Assembly: GCA_020881915.1 (NCBI GenBank)
Contig: JAJFPB010000007.1
Location: 496,001 to 560,000 of the forward strand
Direction: 5' to 3'
Source: Paramyrothecium sp. XJ0827
Lineage: Eukaryota > Ascomycota > Sordariomycetes > Hypocreales > Stachybotryaceae
DNA: 64,000 nucleotides
Below the pieces are notes generated by a model. It had not been told where the DNA came from. It saw nothing but the letters and a program-made list of their open reading frames with translations, and did no database searches. Below are positions 34,400-44,131 of the stretch, one piece after another (position 1 is the stretch's first letter; the number at the start of each line of letters is the position of its first letter). Both the position numbers and the translations under genes were made by a program.

Positions 34400-36844
34400 A
34401 TGTGTGGTTTTGCTGCAAGCTGCGTGTGCCCACGCGCTGAACCGAACGGTCACATCCACGGCCATGTTATCGGCCTCACCAATACGCACACTTCTCAAAC
34501 CAACGGCCACACCAACGGCCATGCAAATGGATATACGAACGGACATACGAACGGCTATACTAATGGTCATACGAACGGACACAACAATGGACACACCAAT
34601 GGTTACACCAACGGCCATGATCTGAGCAATGGCATCAAGTCCGCCAAAGAGAGTGCAAAGCGGGAGTTCCTCGCCAAGCAACTCCAAGCCGCTGTTGATA
34701 ATATCAAACATCGAGGCCCCGATGGTTCCGGTGTTTGGATCAGTCCTAACGGCAAAGTCGGCCTCGGACACTGTCGCCTGTCTATCAATGATCTCTCTCC
34801 AAGCGGCGCGCAGCCTCTACATAGCGACGACAACAAAATACACGCTGTTGTCAATGGAGAGATCTATGATTTCGACAGATTGCGCGACATTTGTACAACA
34901 AGATATGGATACCAATTCACAGGCGCTAGCGACAGCGAGCTTGTTATTGCTCTATATAAAGTCTACGGTGCGCCATACTTCCTTGAACATCTGCGTGGTG
35001 AATTCGCATTCGTTCTATTTGATGAAAGAGAGGGGCATCGTAGAGTCATTGCAGGCCGTGATCGCTTTGGCATCAAACCTTTACTGTGGACTGTGGTTGG
35101 AGACAAGGTACTTTTTGCGTCGGAAGCCAAAGCGTTCTTACCACTGGGTTGGGAGCCGGAATGGAACGTACGTGGTATCACCGACAGTGGCTGGATGATG
35201 GACGATCGCACTGTCTTCAAGGGAGTGAGAAAGCTCATGCCCGGCCACTGGATGGAGGTTACCGACGAGCGTGGAGTTGAAATCAAGAAGTATTGGGATG
35301 CAGAGTACCCACACAAGGTAGGTCATGCAGAGTCGAGTTCTTCGAACGTCAGAATGATCGTGCCCGCTAATGCTTCTTAGATGGAACATGATCCACGAAC
35401 CATGGAAGAAATGGTTCTTGGAGTGCGTGAGCGTTTGGTGGAGTCCATCAAGCTCAGACTTCGCGCCGACGTTCCCATTGGCATTTATCTTTCTGGTGGA
35501 ATTGATTCATCCACTGTCGCTGGCATTGTGACAGAGCTGATTCGGAAAGAGAATGTGAAACTTGGTAGCGACCATGCTTCGAGGGTTGCATGCTTCAGCG
35601 TCAGCTTCCCCCACGAGTCAGGCTACAATGAATCAGGTGAGTAAGCTGTGTTCATTCAAACTAGCCCCCTTTACTAAATGATTTCGATAGACATCGCAGA
35701 CCGCACCGCAGAATGGCTTGGCGTCTCGATCCAGAAGCGTGAAGTCAATGAGGAGCGGATCGCAGCAGACTTTGTTGACGCTGCTTATCACTGCGAGCAT
35801 CATCACTTCGACTTGAACGCCGTAGCCAAGTTTGCCCTGTCAACACTTCCTGCTGAACATGGCGTCAAGGTCGTTCTCACCGGCGAAGGTTCTGACGAGC
35901 ATTTCTGTGGATATCCATACTTTCCAGCTGAGTTCTTGCGTCACGCAGACTTGGGCATGCCGGACTCTATCCTAGCCAAGGACAACGAGCTCCGCGAACG
36001 TATGCAACTCTCTGCTAGCGATGAAATGAACGCCGTCTGGCATTCGCAGGGCGCTACAGAGTACGAAGGAAAGTCCACCGCGGCCATCATGCGTGACGCT
36101 GCCGGCAACACGATGCCCGAGAGTTTGCTGGCCTGGCATCCGGCCAACAAGCTGTTCCAGGGATGGGTTCGAGATCTCTACCAGGGCAAGTGGGATATGC
36201 GCGAGACTGTCATGAAGGGACACTCTGCTGAAGTGCGCGAGAAGATGCGAGAGAAGTGGCATCCCGCTCACACTGCGATGTACATGTGGAACAAGAGCAC
36301 CCTGATCAACGTGATTCTGGCCTGCCTGGGAGACCGCACGGAAATGGCGCACAGTATCGAGGCCCGCACGCCTTTCCTCGATCACCACCTCGCCGAATAC
36401 GTCAACAACCTGCCGCCTAGTACCAAGCTGAACTACGTGCCACCCGAAGAGAATGGCGTGGACGACGTGAACAACTTTTGGTGGAAGGCTGCCGGAGCCT
36501 CCCTTCGATCTATCACTGAGAAGCATATCCTGCGAGAAGCTGCACGGCCTTATATCACGGATGAGCTCTACAACCGCAGAAAGGTTCCGTTCTTGGCCCC
36601 GGTGCGGTGGCCAAAGGACGGTCCTCTACACAACATGTTCAAGGAGCTGCTGACGCGCGAAGCCGTTGAGAACCTTGGTTTCGTAGACTATAGTGTCGTC
36701 GAGAACGCCTTAGCTACAGCCTTTGGTGATGACGCGATTTCCTCATCGTTCCGGGTGCTCTGCTACACGGGTGGGTGGGTTACTTTGTCGCAACGATTTG
36801 GGATCAAAAAGGCGACACTAGAAGAGTCTGGCTGGACTGAGTAG
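34400..36844 (+). CDS. Asparagine-synthetase-like glutamine amidotransferase (AsnB family)
   Basis: Three exons, 34400-35317, 35381-35636 and 35691-36844, give 775 aa. An N-terminal class II glutaminase domain releases ammonia from glutamine: nucleophile Cys2 (MCGF), HRGPDGSG, NGEIYDF, DSELVIALY and GRDRFGIKPL. A C-terminal synthetase domain activates a carboxylate with ATP: PP-loop SGGIDSS (about residue 342) and GEGSDEHFCGYPYF. It is unlikely to be the housekeeping asparagine synthetase: it carries a 40-residue N-G-H/Y insert after the catalytic Cys region and lies inside a PKS cluster next to a P450. Relatives in secondary metabolism make carboxamides, for example OxyD in oxytetracycline synthesis. 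The likely role here is amidation of the polyketide acid or of a precursor. The substrate is inferred. Confidence 0.92.
34499..34618 (+). repeat. 12-bp coding repeat: ten X-Asn-Gly-His/Tyr units
   Basis: 120 bp made of ten 12-bp units of the form ACN AAY GGN CAY/TAY. They encode a His/Tyr- and Asn-Gly-rich loop inserted into the glutaminase domain, after residue 33. Such tracts change length by slippage. The His spacing could bind metal, but nothing shows that it does. Confidence 0.85.
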
Positions 36845-37984
36845 TTGGTAGCGAGCATTCATTCAACTTGTGCCGCGTAGTTGTCTCAACGGCAACTACC
36901 CTTACACGTTAGTGGAGGGAAAACTTCTCTTTGTATTCTGAATACTACACGCCTTTCCTGTACTCACATTTGCACCTTTTGAGGCCAATAGGTTCAGTCA
37001 ATGGCTTAAGAAAAATAGTTGCTTTGCTATCGTGATACAGACTGTTTGAAGATGCGGTGCTGATAGGTTCGTGAATTATTATGCGTTTCGAGTATCAAAC
37101 TACTTGCGGTTTATATCATGGTATCCATGCAATTCTGACATCCCCATACTAGTGACCCACCATTCGCCAACCCAAGCATTTGGTCTAAGACACCATGCCA
37201 TTTCGACATGAAGTGCTTTCCAGCGCGGCGTAGGAGGGCAGCGGTCTCCTGATGTCGTCGTGGGATACTTCGTTATAGCACGGCCGAAGGTCTTACGCGG
37301 AACATGTGAATGGGCCGCATGCGGAATGACATGATGGTGACCCCAGCGTCGAGTTCGAGTTGCCTAATCACCGAGGACAAAGCTTGCAGATGATCGATCA
37401 GAAACCGCAGCATGAGCCCTTTCTTACAAGCAGCCTTCATTGTCGGTAGTAGACAATACAAAAGCAGTTTCTTAGTACTCTCATTCTTCCAGAACTGGAG
37501 TCCTGCGATGAAGGTTGCGTTCTATTGGGTTGCACTAAGTAAAAGCAGAATGGCGACTCAATATCCTTCATTCTTTTGCAAACATGAAACAATCGCTCGC
37601 ATTTCTTAGGGAAGCGCTACAAGCCGTACGACCCACTTCCGAGCATAGACGAATTGTGTCTCCTGAGGATGGTGAATCATATGTGGACATCAAAATTGAA
37701 GAGAAATTGCTCCAAAATGGTCGGCTGACAGTATCGTCGGTCGCATAGAACATAAAATCGCCATTTTATTATACACCATGGAAGAATGATAACCCCCATA
37801 TGACTGGTCCCGAACCTTTTGAATCCAACTTGCCTAAATTTCCAACCTTGAACTCCATCGCTGTCGTGAATCATTCATCCATTACTCAAGTTCCAGACCC
37901 AATAACTCCAACTCCCGTGGACTGAGCATAGCTTCAGGCAATGTCGCTAGCATTTGCTCATTGAATGATGGTGGCTCTGCTTGA
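36845..37984. other. Intergenic, with one protein-like small frame
   Basis: About 1.1 kb between the amidotransferase stop and the recognisable zinc-finger coding sequence. A 54-codon ATG frame at 37584-37748 (+) has reasonable composition (SPEDGESYVDIKIEE) but no known domain. It may be a small gene, an upstream exon or chance. AT-rich words occur near 37080 and 37760. Confidence 0.4.
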
Positions 37985-39161
37985 TGCACTCTGAATTTCT
38001 ACAAGTGTGAAAGTTGCAGGAAGGACAAGAAGAAGGTAATTTCTTCAGGCCGCAACAACCTCTGTCGCTATCGGCTCACCTCACCCCTAGTGTTTGCCCG
38101 TCGATCGCAAATATCCTGCCAAATGTGATAGGTGTCTCAAGAAAGGCCTGCTTTGCTCAGAACCCATCCGGACGGATCCGCACAGGAAGGGCCTTCGCGA
38201 GGGAGCGACTTCAACAACCGCCCAAGTCTCAGCGGATCTGTCCGGCCTCGCCATCTTTCCCACCACCCAAGCCCTAACCGTAGATCCTCGCGTGCCGCCT
38301 GCATTAGTCGCGGAAGCGACGTCCCCTCGCGAGTTGTCGGGCTCAGTGGAAGGGATATTCCCACGTTCCGTTGCAAAGGCCACCACTGGGGTTGGCGCAT
38401 GGTGTGCCCCAAAGTTCGATCATGCCGGCCTTCCGTCAAGCGAGGTATTGGATTTATCAACGACCGACATGACGACCAGAAAACGGAGGCGAAATACCAC
38501 CGGAGCTAACTCTGACAATGCCGATGACCGCCCTCGTATTACAAAGGAAAATGACAGTCATGCTGACAAGGAAGACTTGAGGTGGGCTTGCCCTCTGTAT
38601 AAACTCGACCCTGTTTTGTACTACCGATGTCTCGGCAAATATGAATTAAGGAGGATTTCGGACGTGAGGCTTCATATCATGCGAACGCATATCTTCAAAA
38701 CCCAACACTACTGCCCGTCCTGCCGCATAGAGTTTGCGGGTGAAGAACCCTTCTTAGATCACATGAACAACGACAAGTGTGAAGATGCCAATGGTCCTCA
38801 GTCATTCTCAACGGATGAGGTTCAATGCCTTAAATGGATGCCTCGTGGATTATATCCCCTCGAGAAATGGTATTGGATATGGGAGAAGCTTTTCCCAGGA
38901 CATCCTCGACCGGACTCACCATACGTCCATGACGCTATATATACCGATATTTCAGTTCTCCGGCTGAAGAGCCATGCGCGGCTACGCCAAGGTTTACCGT
39001 CTATATTGCAGCGACGAGGCGTCGCCATGAACTCCCAAGAGGTGGATTCTCTTGTTGACGAGATTACACAGCTCATGTTTGACACAACCAAAGATTCAGG
39101 CAAACCCCCTCGACTGAACCCCCTGCTTCCTGAATCAACAGCTCATGAGAAAATGTCCTGA
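37985..39161 (+). CDS. Zinc-finger regulator: Zn2Cys6-like plus C2H2-like region (5' end unresolved)
   Basis: Coding sequence is recognisable from about 38006. An intron at 38036-38090 joins in phase and yields C-x2-C-x6-C-x10-C-x2-C-x6-C (from KCESCRKDKKK to GLLCSEP), a GAL4-type binuclear-cluster pattern. A long Ser/Arg-rich linker follows. Around 38590-38790 a CPLYK...CLG...HIMRTH...CPSC...H...C array resembles the atypical fungal C2H2-like fingers. The C-terminal part (about 38830-39160) is helical and has no named domain. An in-frame TGA at 37982-37984 means the initiation codon must lie in an upstream exon that I could not fix. Its place at the end of the cluster makes it a candidate pathway regulator. 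Confidence 0.65.
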
Positions 39162-39942
39162 GTGAAGAATTAAAAAGGCACTGTCCAGTTACGCAAAAGG
39201 AACCGTGTCAAATTAGCTGCGTTTGGAATGGGATAAATTTGTGTATGTGCCGAGGGGAGGAGGGGGGAGGCCGAGAATATGCTATGATGATGTTCGCCGT
39301 GACCTCGACGAAGCAAACGTGCACTTCGTTCCGTGGTCATATTGGGGGGAATCCTCGTTTGAGAAGTTGTCAGCAACTTTTTTTTCTTTCTTTTTTTTTG
39401 CATGGTCTTTAAGACCACGAGCTCCTAGGGGTAAATCGTTCGGATTCTCCCATCACCAGTCACGTTCGAGATATTCAGAGCCTTAGATACCACATTAGAC
39501 TTCTTCACCACACAGAGTAATCACCAAGATCGTGAAGCTTACCTCAAGCACTAAGTGTGATTTAATATTTTCTCAAGACTGAGACTGCGCCTTTCCGGCA
39601 AATGACGTGCCTGGAGCGTTACCGCCAATAATGCTGTACCTGGGTTATTGTGCAGCTATCAAGACAAGTTTAAAGAACGACGATGAGAGTGATGTAGATT
39701 AATTTTCGAAGAAATTTATTAACCGTCGTGTTCAAGTAAATGTGAAGCTATCGATACAGCAGGCATCAAATACGAATCTTAGATACAATAGTTCAATCAA
39801 TGATCACCATTCAATTATGGGATAACTCGTTGAGAAGTCCCTCAAGTTCAGCTTCTCTATCAGTTTCTTCTACAAGATCGGGTTCCTCATCAATTTCTAC
39901 GAGGTCAGCATCAACATTCGTCGAGTCTAAAATTAGGGGTCG
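39162..39942. other. Intergenic, with purine-rich tract and possible acidic tail exon
   Basis: 39250-39275 is G-rich (GGGGAGGAGGGGGG) and 39377-39400 is a long T-tract interrupted by C. The 39811-39926 (-) stretch encodes an acidic Glu/Asp/Leu-rich frame that may belong to the next gene, see 39943-42266. Confidence 0.4.
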
Positions 39943-42266
39943 TCATGGCTTACCGGACAAATCAAGATCTTCAATCTTGTCCGATCCTCCGTGTTCTTCT
40001 GACATGCTCATGTCTTTTCCCCCCTGGTTCTTGGGTAGCTTCCCCGAGAGCTGAGGCGTGATATTGATTGCTTTCTTACTCTTTGGATTCACCGCAATTT
40101 GTTTGTTTGGCAGTTTCGGTCGAATAGTCTGTTCCATCACTGCTCGAGTGACAAATAATCCAGAAGACTTTGGGGTCGTCCCGCCGATCTTCAGGGCGGC
40201 CAACAGAATTAGTAGTGCCTGGGCAGCTTGTAGCCGGCTTTCTGGGATTGACAGGTCGTAGGGCTCAGAAACCTTGTGGAGGATAAAATGTCCTTTCAGT
40301 TCATCGCTCCCTTGTTTGTCTTTAACCCATTCCAGGTAGGCGGCTGGGAACCGAGCAGTGTGAATGGTTATCGTGCAGTGTTTAATGTGAATCAGGAATG
40401 CCTATGAATTCCAAACGTAAGTAAAATAGAACTTCGGAGTGAATGTTGTTACGAACATCTTGGTACATTGCGCTCTGACGAATCTTCCCCTCACGTGGTT
40501 TAACACCCTTCCCCGTCTGTTTGTCTCTTCGTTGTCCTGCTATGACCGCTTTGGACGCTGCAGGGTCCGTTTTCTTGAAGTGATCCACATTGATAATGGC
40601 GGAGCTCAAGAGCTCAGAAAATATCTGAGCCATGATATCTTTCTCTTTACCAGATTTCGCACTTTGACGTTTTGCCTGTATTTGTTACTCATGGGTTCCA
40701 AATGGGACTGGGTGGTGTTCGGATGGAGTTAAGGTTTCTCCTCATACCTCATAGCGAAGAACCGGTACTAAACCGTAACGGTTACGGTTGGTGGGTTTTC
40801 CATACTTCTTACTTGTCCCTCCACGCCCAACATAGATGTAGCCGTCGTCTTCGAGATTGCATTCTTTTGAGCCTATGTTGACAGACTTCTTGACACGCCC
40901 TGGAGTGCTTGTGTCGATTCATGTCAGTTTAGAGAAACCTCAATATGTCACGGGAATGCTTACCTCCGGAGATCATCCTTCGTATTAAAGAGGACTGAGA
41001 AAAGCAATAGCACAACCTCCATAAATCGATGAAGAAGCTGCTCCGAAGAAGCTTCCAGCTGGTCCTCGTCTTTATCCCGAGTATCATTCGTTCTTGATTT
41101 TTCCACTTCGGCGTCAGTGAGCTCGGCCCCGCCTCGGGCCAGAAGGTCTCGGAGAGAGCCAAATACCAAGCACCATGGATTCAATAGGAACCACGTCATG
41201 TGCACACGGTTAAACTCCGATAGGTCTTCTTTGGTAGGCAGAGTGAGCTCGTTGAGAATCCGATGGACCACTGGGGAGATTGTCAGAGAAACAAGCCTAC
41301 CAGTGTCGTGTAAAAGATAACTCACAGTACGTTCGATTGATCCTTTTTGTGATCTCCTTATTTAATGCCGCAAAGGAATTACCGATAATAGCCCGTAAGC
41401 TAACATTGAATACCGGAACACAACTGAGAGCTACTGGTGTCCTGAAGTCCCAATCAGACGCGGATTTCCCTGATTGGGGTTTCTGACTATTCCCGACTCG
41501 TTTGTCTATATTCTCCCGCCGCATGGGAACACTCATGTAGGCCGCGCATAGTATCTCGGGCGATGTTAGAGTGGTGTAATCAGGTATTACGGTCGGTGAA
41601 GTGCCTCCACCCTCGCAGTCCTGATAACTGGCCAATCTCCACTTCCACTCCTCAGCCTCATCAATCGTACTGGGCTCTGCAATTGTGTTTGACTTTAGAA
41701 CTTTGTCAGTGGGCTCGTCTGGTAGATTGCCCTGTCGCTCGAGAACGGCATTCTTGGCTTCCCTCATTGGCCCGCCTATATGGTATTGTGGTATTGTTTT
41801 CGACCACACCGCAACATCATCAGGGTCACGAAGCAATTCTGCAAGAGTTTGCCGACAAATTTGATCCCCTCCGATCCAACCCGGCTCAACCGGCTGCGGA
41901 GAAATACTTGAACCTGGTCTAAGAGGCTCTATAGGAAGCCGCCCAGCCCTGTTGGCGAGTGAGTTACATATGGCCAACCACCTGAAAAGCTCAATATACT
42001 CACTGTTCTCGGCGCTTGTAAAGCTTCCCATCATATCGGATTGCATCAATGGCCGATTGTGGGCGATATGATCTTGTAAAATCAGGCTCTTTCTCCCTCG
42101 TCAACGCCATCGTCATACCCCTTTCGAAAGGGAGCACATTGTTGGGTCCGACAGGTGCCTGCATGGGCTCAAGGCGTGGTCCCTGGTTGGTATCATTCGC
42201 CGGTAAGATACTGTCTCCCAGAAAGCTGCCAATCGTGGATGTAGTGCCATTGTGTTCAGTTTCCAT
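39943..42266 (-). CDS. Unknown multi-exon protein, about 676 aa
   Basis: I do not recognise this family. Six exons, 42266-42004, 41948-41326, 41270-40964, 40907-40748, 40675-40457 and 40401-39943, join in one frame with introns of 55, 55, 56, 72 and 55 bp, which strongly supports a real gene. Visible features are a hydrophilic N-terminal 90 residues, a central region with GWIGGDQICRQTLAELL and MTWFLLNPWCLVFGSL, a charged spacer, then YGKPTNRNRYGLVPVLRYE. The tail is Lys-rich. No signal peptide or certain membrane helix. The last exon may not end at 39943: a GTAAGC/TTTTAG pair 27 bp apart would lead in frame into an acidic tail ending at 39811, but 27 bp is far below normal intron size. It is divergent from the pore-former-like gene, so the two may be co-expressed. 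Confidence 0.75.
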
Positions 42267-42739
42267 GCTGTTCGGGGTTTTTTGGCTTGTGTAGTGTTGA
42301 TATGTCGTAATAGCGAGAGCGTCGTGTGAACCGGTGATCGACGCTCTTGCGAAATGGGCTTTACGTTGGCAAAAAGAGCTACCCGATGGAAACTCAGATG
42401 CTGATAATTTGTCTCAGCCAGGGCAGTGGTAGTAGCGCCAGTTGAGAAAGGTCTTGACTTGGCAAGATTGGAGCAGGGGTACCTTTGCAACATCACACAG
42501 CTCCACTTAGTTGCTCAGCCCGCCACAGTCGCTCTGGACCCATACATAATATTGGCATATTTTCTCATATTTCCAGGGATCTACGACGCATATCGGTAGC
42601 TCCGAAATGGCCAAGGACTTGGTCATGTGCTTGATACGGTTGAAGGGATGGGCATCGTTAAGAAGGCTTGGTTTCGAGGTTGTCATTTCGCAAGGCATGA
42701 AAGTTATCCGCAATCCTTTGCTTATCATCGAGGGTGATC
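42267..42739. promoter_or_regulatory. Bidirectional promoter: unknown protein (-) / MACPF-like gene (+)
   Basis: 473 bp between divergent starts. Nothing specific beyond moderate AT content was recognised, and no TATA box is obvious on either side. Confidence 0.45.
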
Positions 42740-43738
42740 ATGGCAATCACAACACCCATGACGATTGACGACCTCGACCCCGACGTCTTCGACCCGCTTA
42801 TCCCCCGCGTCTCCCAGCAAGCTACCACGCGGTTACCGATCCGCCTCCCATGGCAAGCTCGCGTGATGCCTCTCGGCATGTTCTTTCGAACGGCGGCCAC
42901 GGCCGGGGGCGGTAATCCGTTTGTTGTCCAATCAGCCTTTGAGCGTGATTCCATCAGTTCTGCACCCGTCGTGTTTAGCGCAAACGATGGAAATTGTAGT
43001 TTCAGGTCTTCTGAGGCCATGAGCTCATCCGCCTCTACCGATCATCTCAGTGTGGGGGTGGGAGCAGGCGTAGACCTGGTGTGTGTTGAGGCCAGCGTCT
43101 CTGTGCAATATGATCGCGATGTTCTAGAGAACCGAGATTCCAACAAGGCATCAGTTACAACCAGCTACCGCGCTGGGTCGGTGTCGTTCGTTCGTCCGCC
43201 GCAGCTTTCGGCGGAGGCTTTTCGCGTCCTTCACACTGGCGGGTTGCAAGAATTTAAATCCACGTTTGGTGACTATTACGTTGGAGGCTACTGCATTGGA
43301 GGTGACGCCTCGGTGCTTTTCAGCACGGACGCGTCTTCTCGGAGTGAGAAGGAGACAAAAAGGGTCAGAATCGACGTTGAATCCTGGTTGGGGGATTACC
43401 ACGAAGAGGAAGCAACAAGTTTCACCAGCACCGAGCAGCAAGCCGAGGTCAACGTGTGTGCATACTCCACTATCGACCGGGGATTCCTCAAAGAGACAGT
43501 AAAGCTGGGGACACCGAGATTCCAGGCTGCCATTTCCCAGGGACGGGCCATTCATAAGCGGGCCCAGACGCTAGAGGATCAAGTGGCTAAAGTGCTGGGA
43601 GAGGTCGGTGTTCGGCACAGGAAGCTAGTGACGCAGCAGCAATGCGTTCAGCTGTGCCAGCGCGCCGTGGTTGTGGAATTGCTCCTGATGCCAGTGGAGT
43701 CCCTGAGACAGATGCGGTACTGGATGGTGTCGCTGTAG
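42740..43738 (+). CDS. MACPF/CDC-like protein, 332 aa
   Basis: A single exon starting at ATG 42740. Membrane-attack-complex/perforin-type proteins form pores or have related membrane roles. The clearest sign is FGDYYVGGYCIGGDA (about 43266-43312), matching the aromatic-glycine signature (F/Y-G-x-[HY]-[YF]-x6-G-G) of the superfamily. The region before it (VGVGAGVDLVCVEASVSVQYD) alternates like amphipathic strands. No signal peptide is visible, so release would need lysis or unconventional export. The last 70 residues are helical and Gln/Leu-rich. It lies just upstream of a second gene with the same signature. The family assignment rests on short motifs and general pattern. Known fungal relatives include uncharacterised proteins as well as pore-formers, so activity is unproven. 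Confidence 0.55.
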   Translation: MAITTPMTIDDLDPDVFDPLIPRVSQQATTRLPIRLPWQARVMPLGMFFRTAATAGGGNPFVVQSAFERDSISSAPVVFSANDGNCSFRSSEAMSSSASTDHLSVGVGAGVDLVCVEASVSVQYDRDVLENRDSNKASVTTSYRAGSVSFVRPPQLSAEAFRVLHTGGLQEFKSTFGDYYVGGYCIGGDASVLFSTDASSRSEKETKRVRIDVESWLGDYHEEEATSFTSTEQQAEVNVCAYSTIDRGFLKETVKLGTPRFQAAISQGRAIHKRAQTLEDQVAKVLGEVGVRHRKLVTQQQCVQLCQRAVVVELLLMPVESLRQMRYWMVSL

Positions 43739-44131
43739 TTTAGTCATTGACAATATTACATCGTAGCGGAGACTTTGGTACCTATCAGCCCCTGTCTCGC
43801 CACCCCTGCAAGTCAATAGTTCACCGTTACGTTGGCTGAAGGATGGATCGGGCCCGCCCGAACTGCTAATTGTCGGACGAACCATTCACTTTCGGGTGTT
43901 CAGCTGGCTTCCGTGAATTGTCCAGGTGGCCGTTCCCGAATCTCGATCACGCCGGCTGTAACACCTCTATTGGAAAATGCAGTCTTCATATGTCAGCAGT
44001 CGTACTCAAATAAACACGGGGAGGGTTCTTCTAGGCCCGTCTTGCAGGGCCTTTGACACTCAATACCACCCACTTCACTCTGCTATGAAAATTTGAGATC
44101 AAGAGTCCTCGTATCATCGAACCTGCCCAAC
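43739..44131. other. Intergenic between the two MACPF-like genes
   Basis: 393 bp. It serves as promoter of the downstream gene. Nothing distinctive was seen. Confidence 0.45.

Noticed and set aside
37882..37998. Minus-strand frame resembling a C-terminal exon (ATLPEAMLSPRELELLG) behind an acceptor-like pyrimidine tract
   Set aside because: Its supposed intron would overlap the plus-strand Zn2Cys6 exon, and upstream minus-strand frames have no natural composition. It remains a curiosity.
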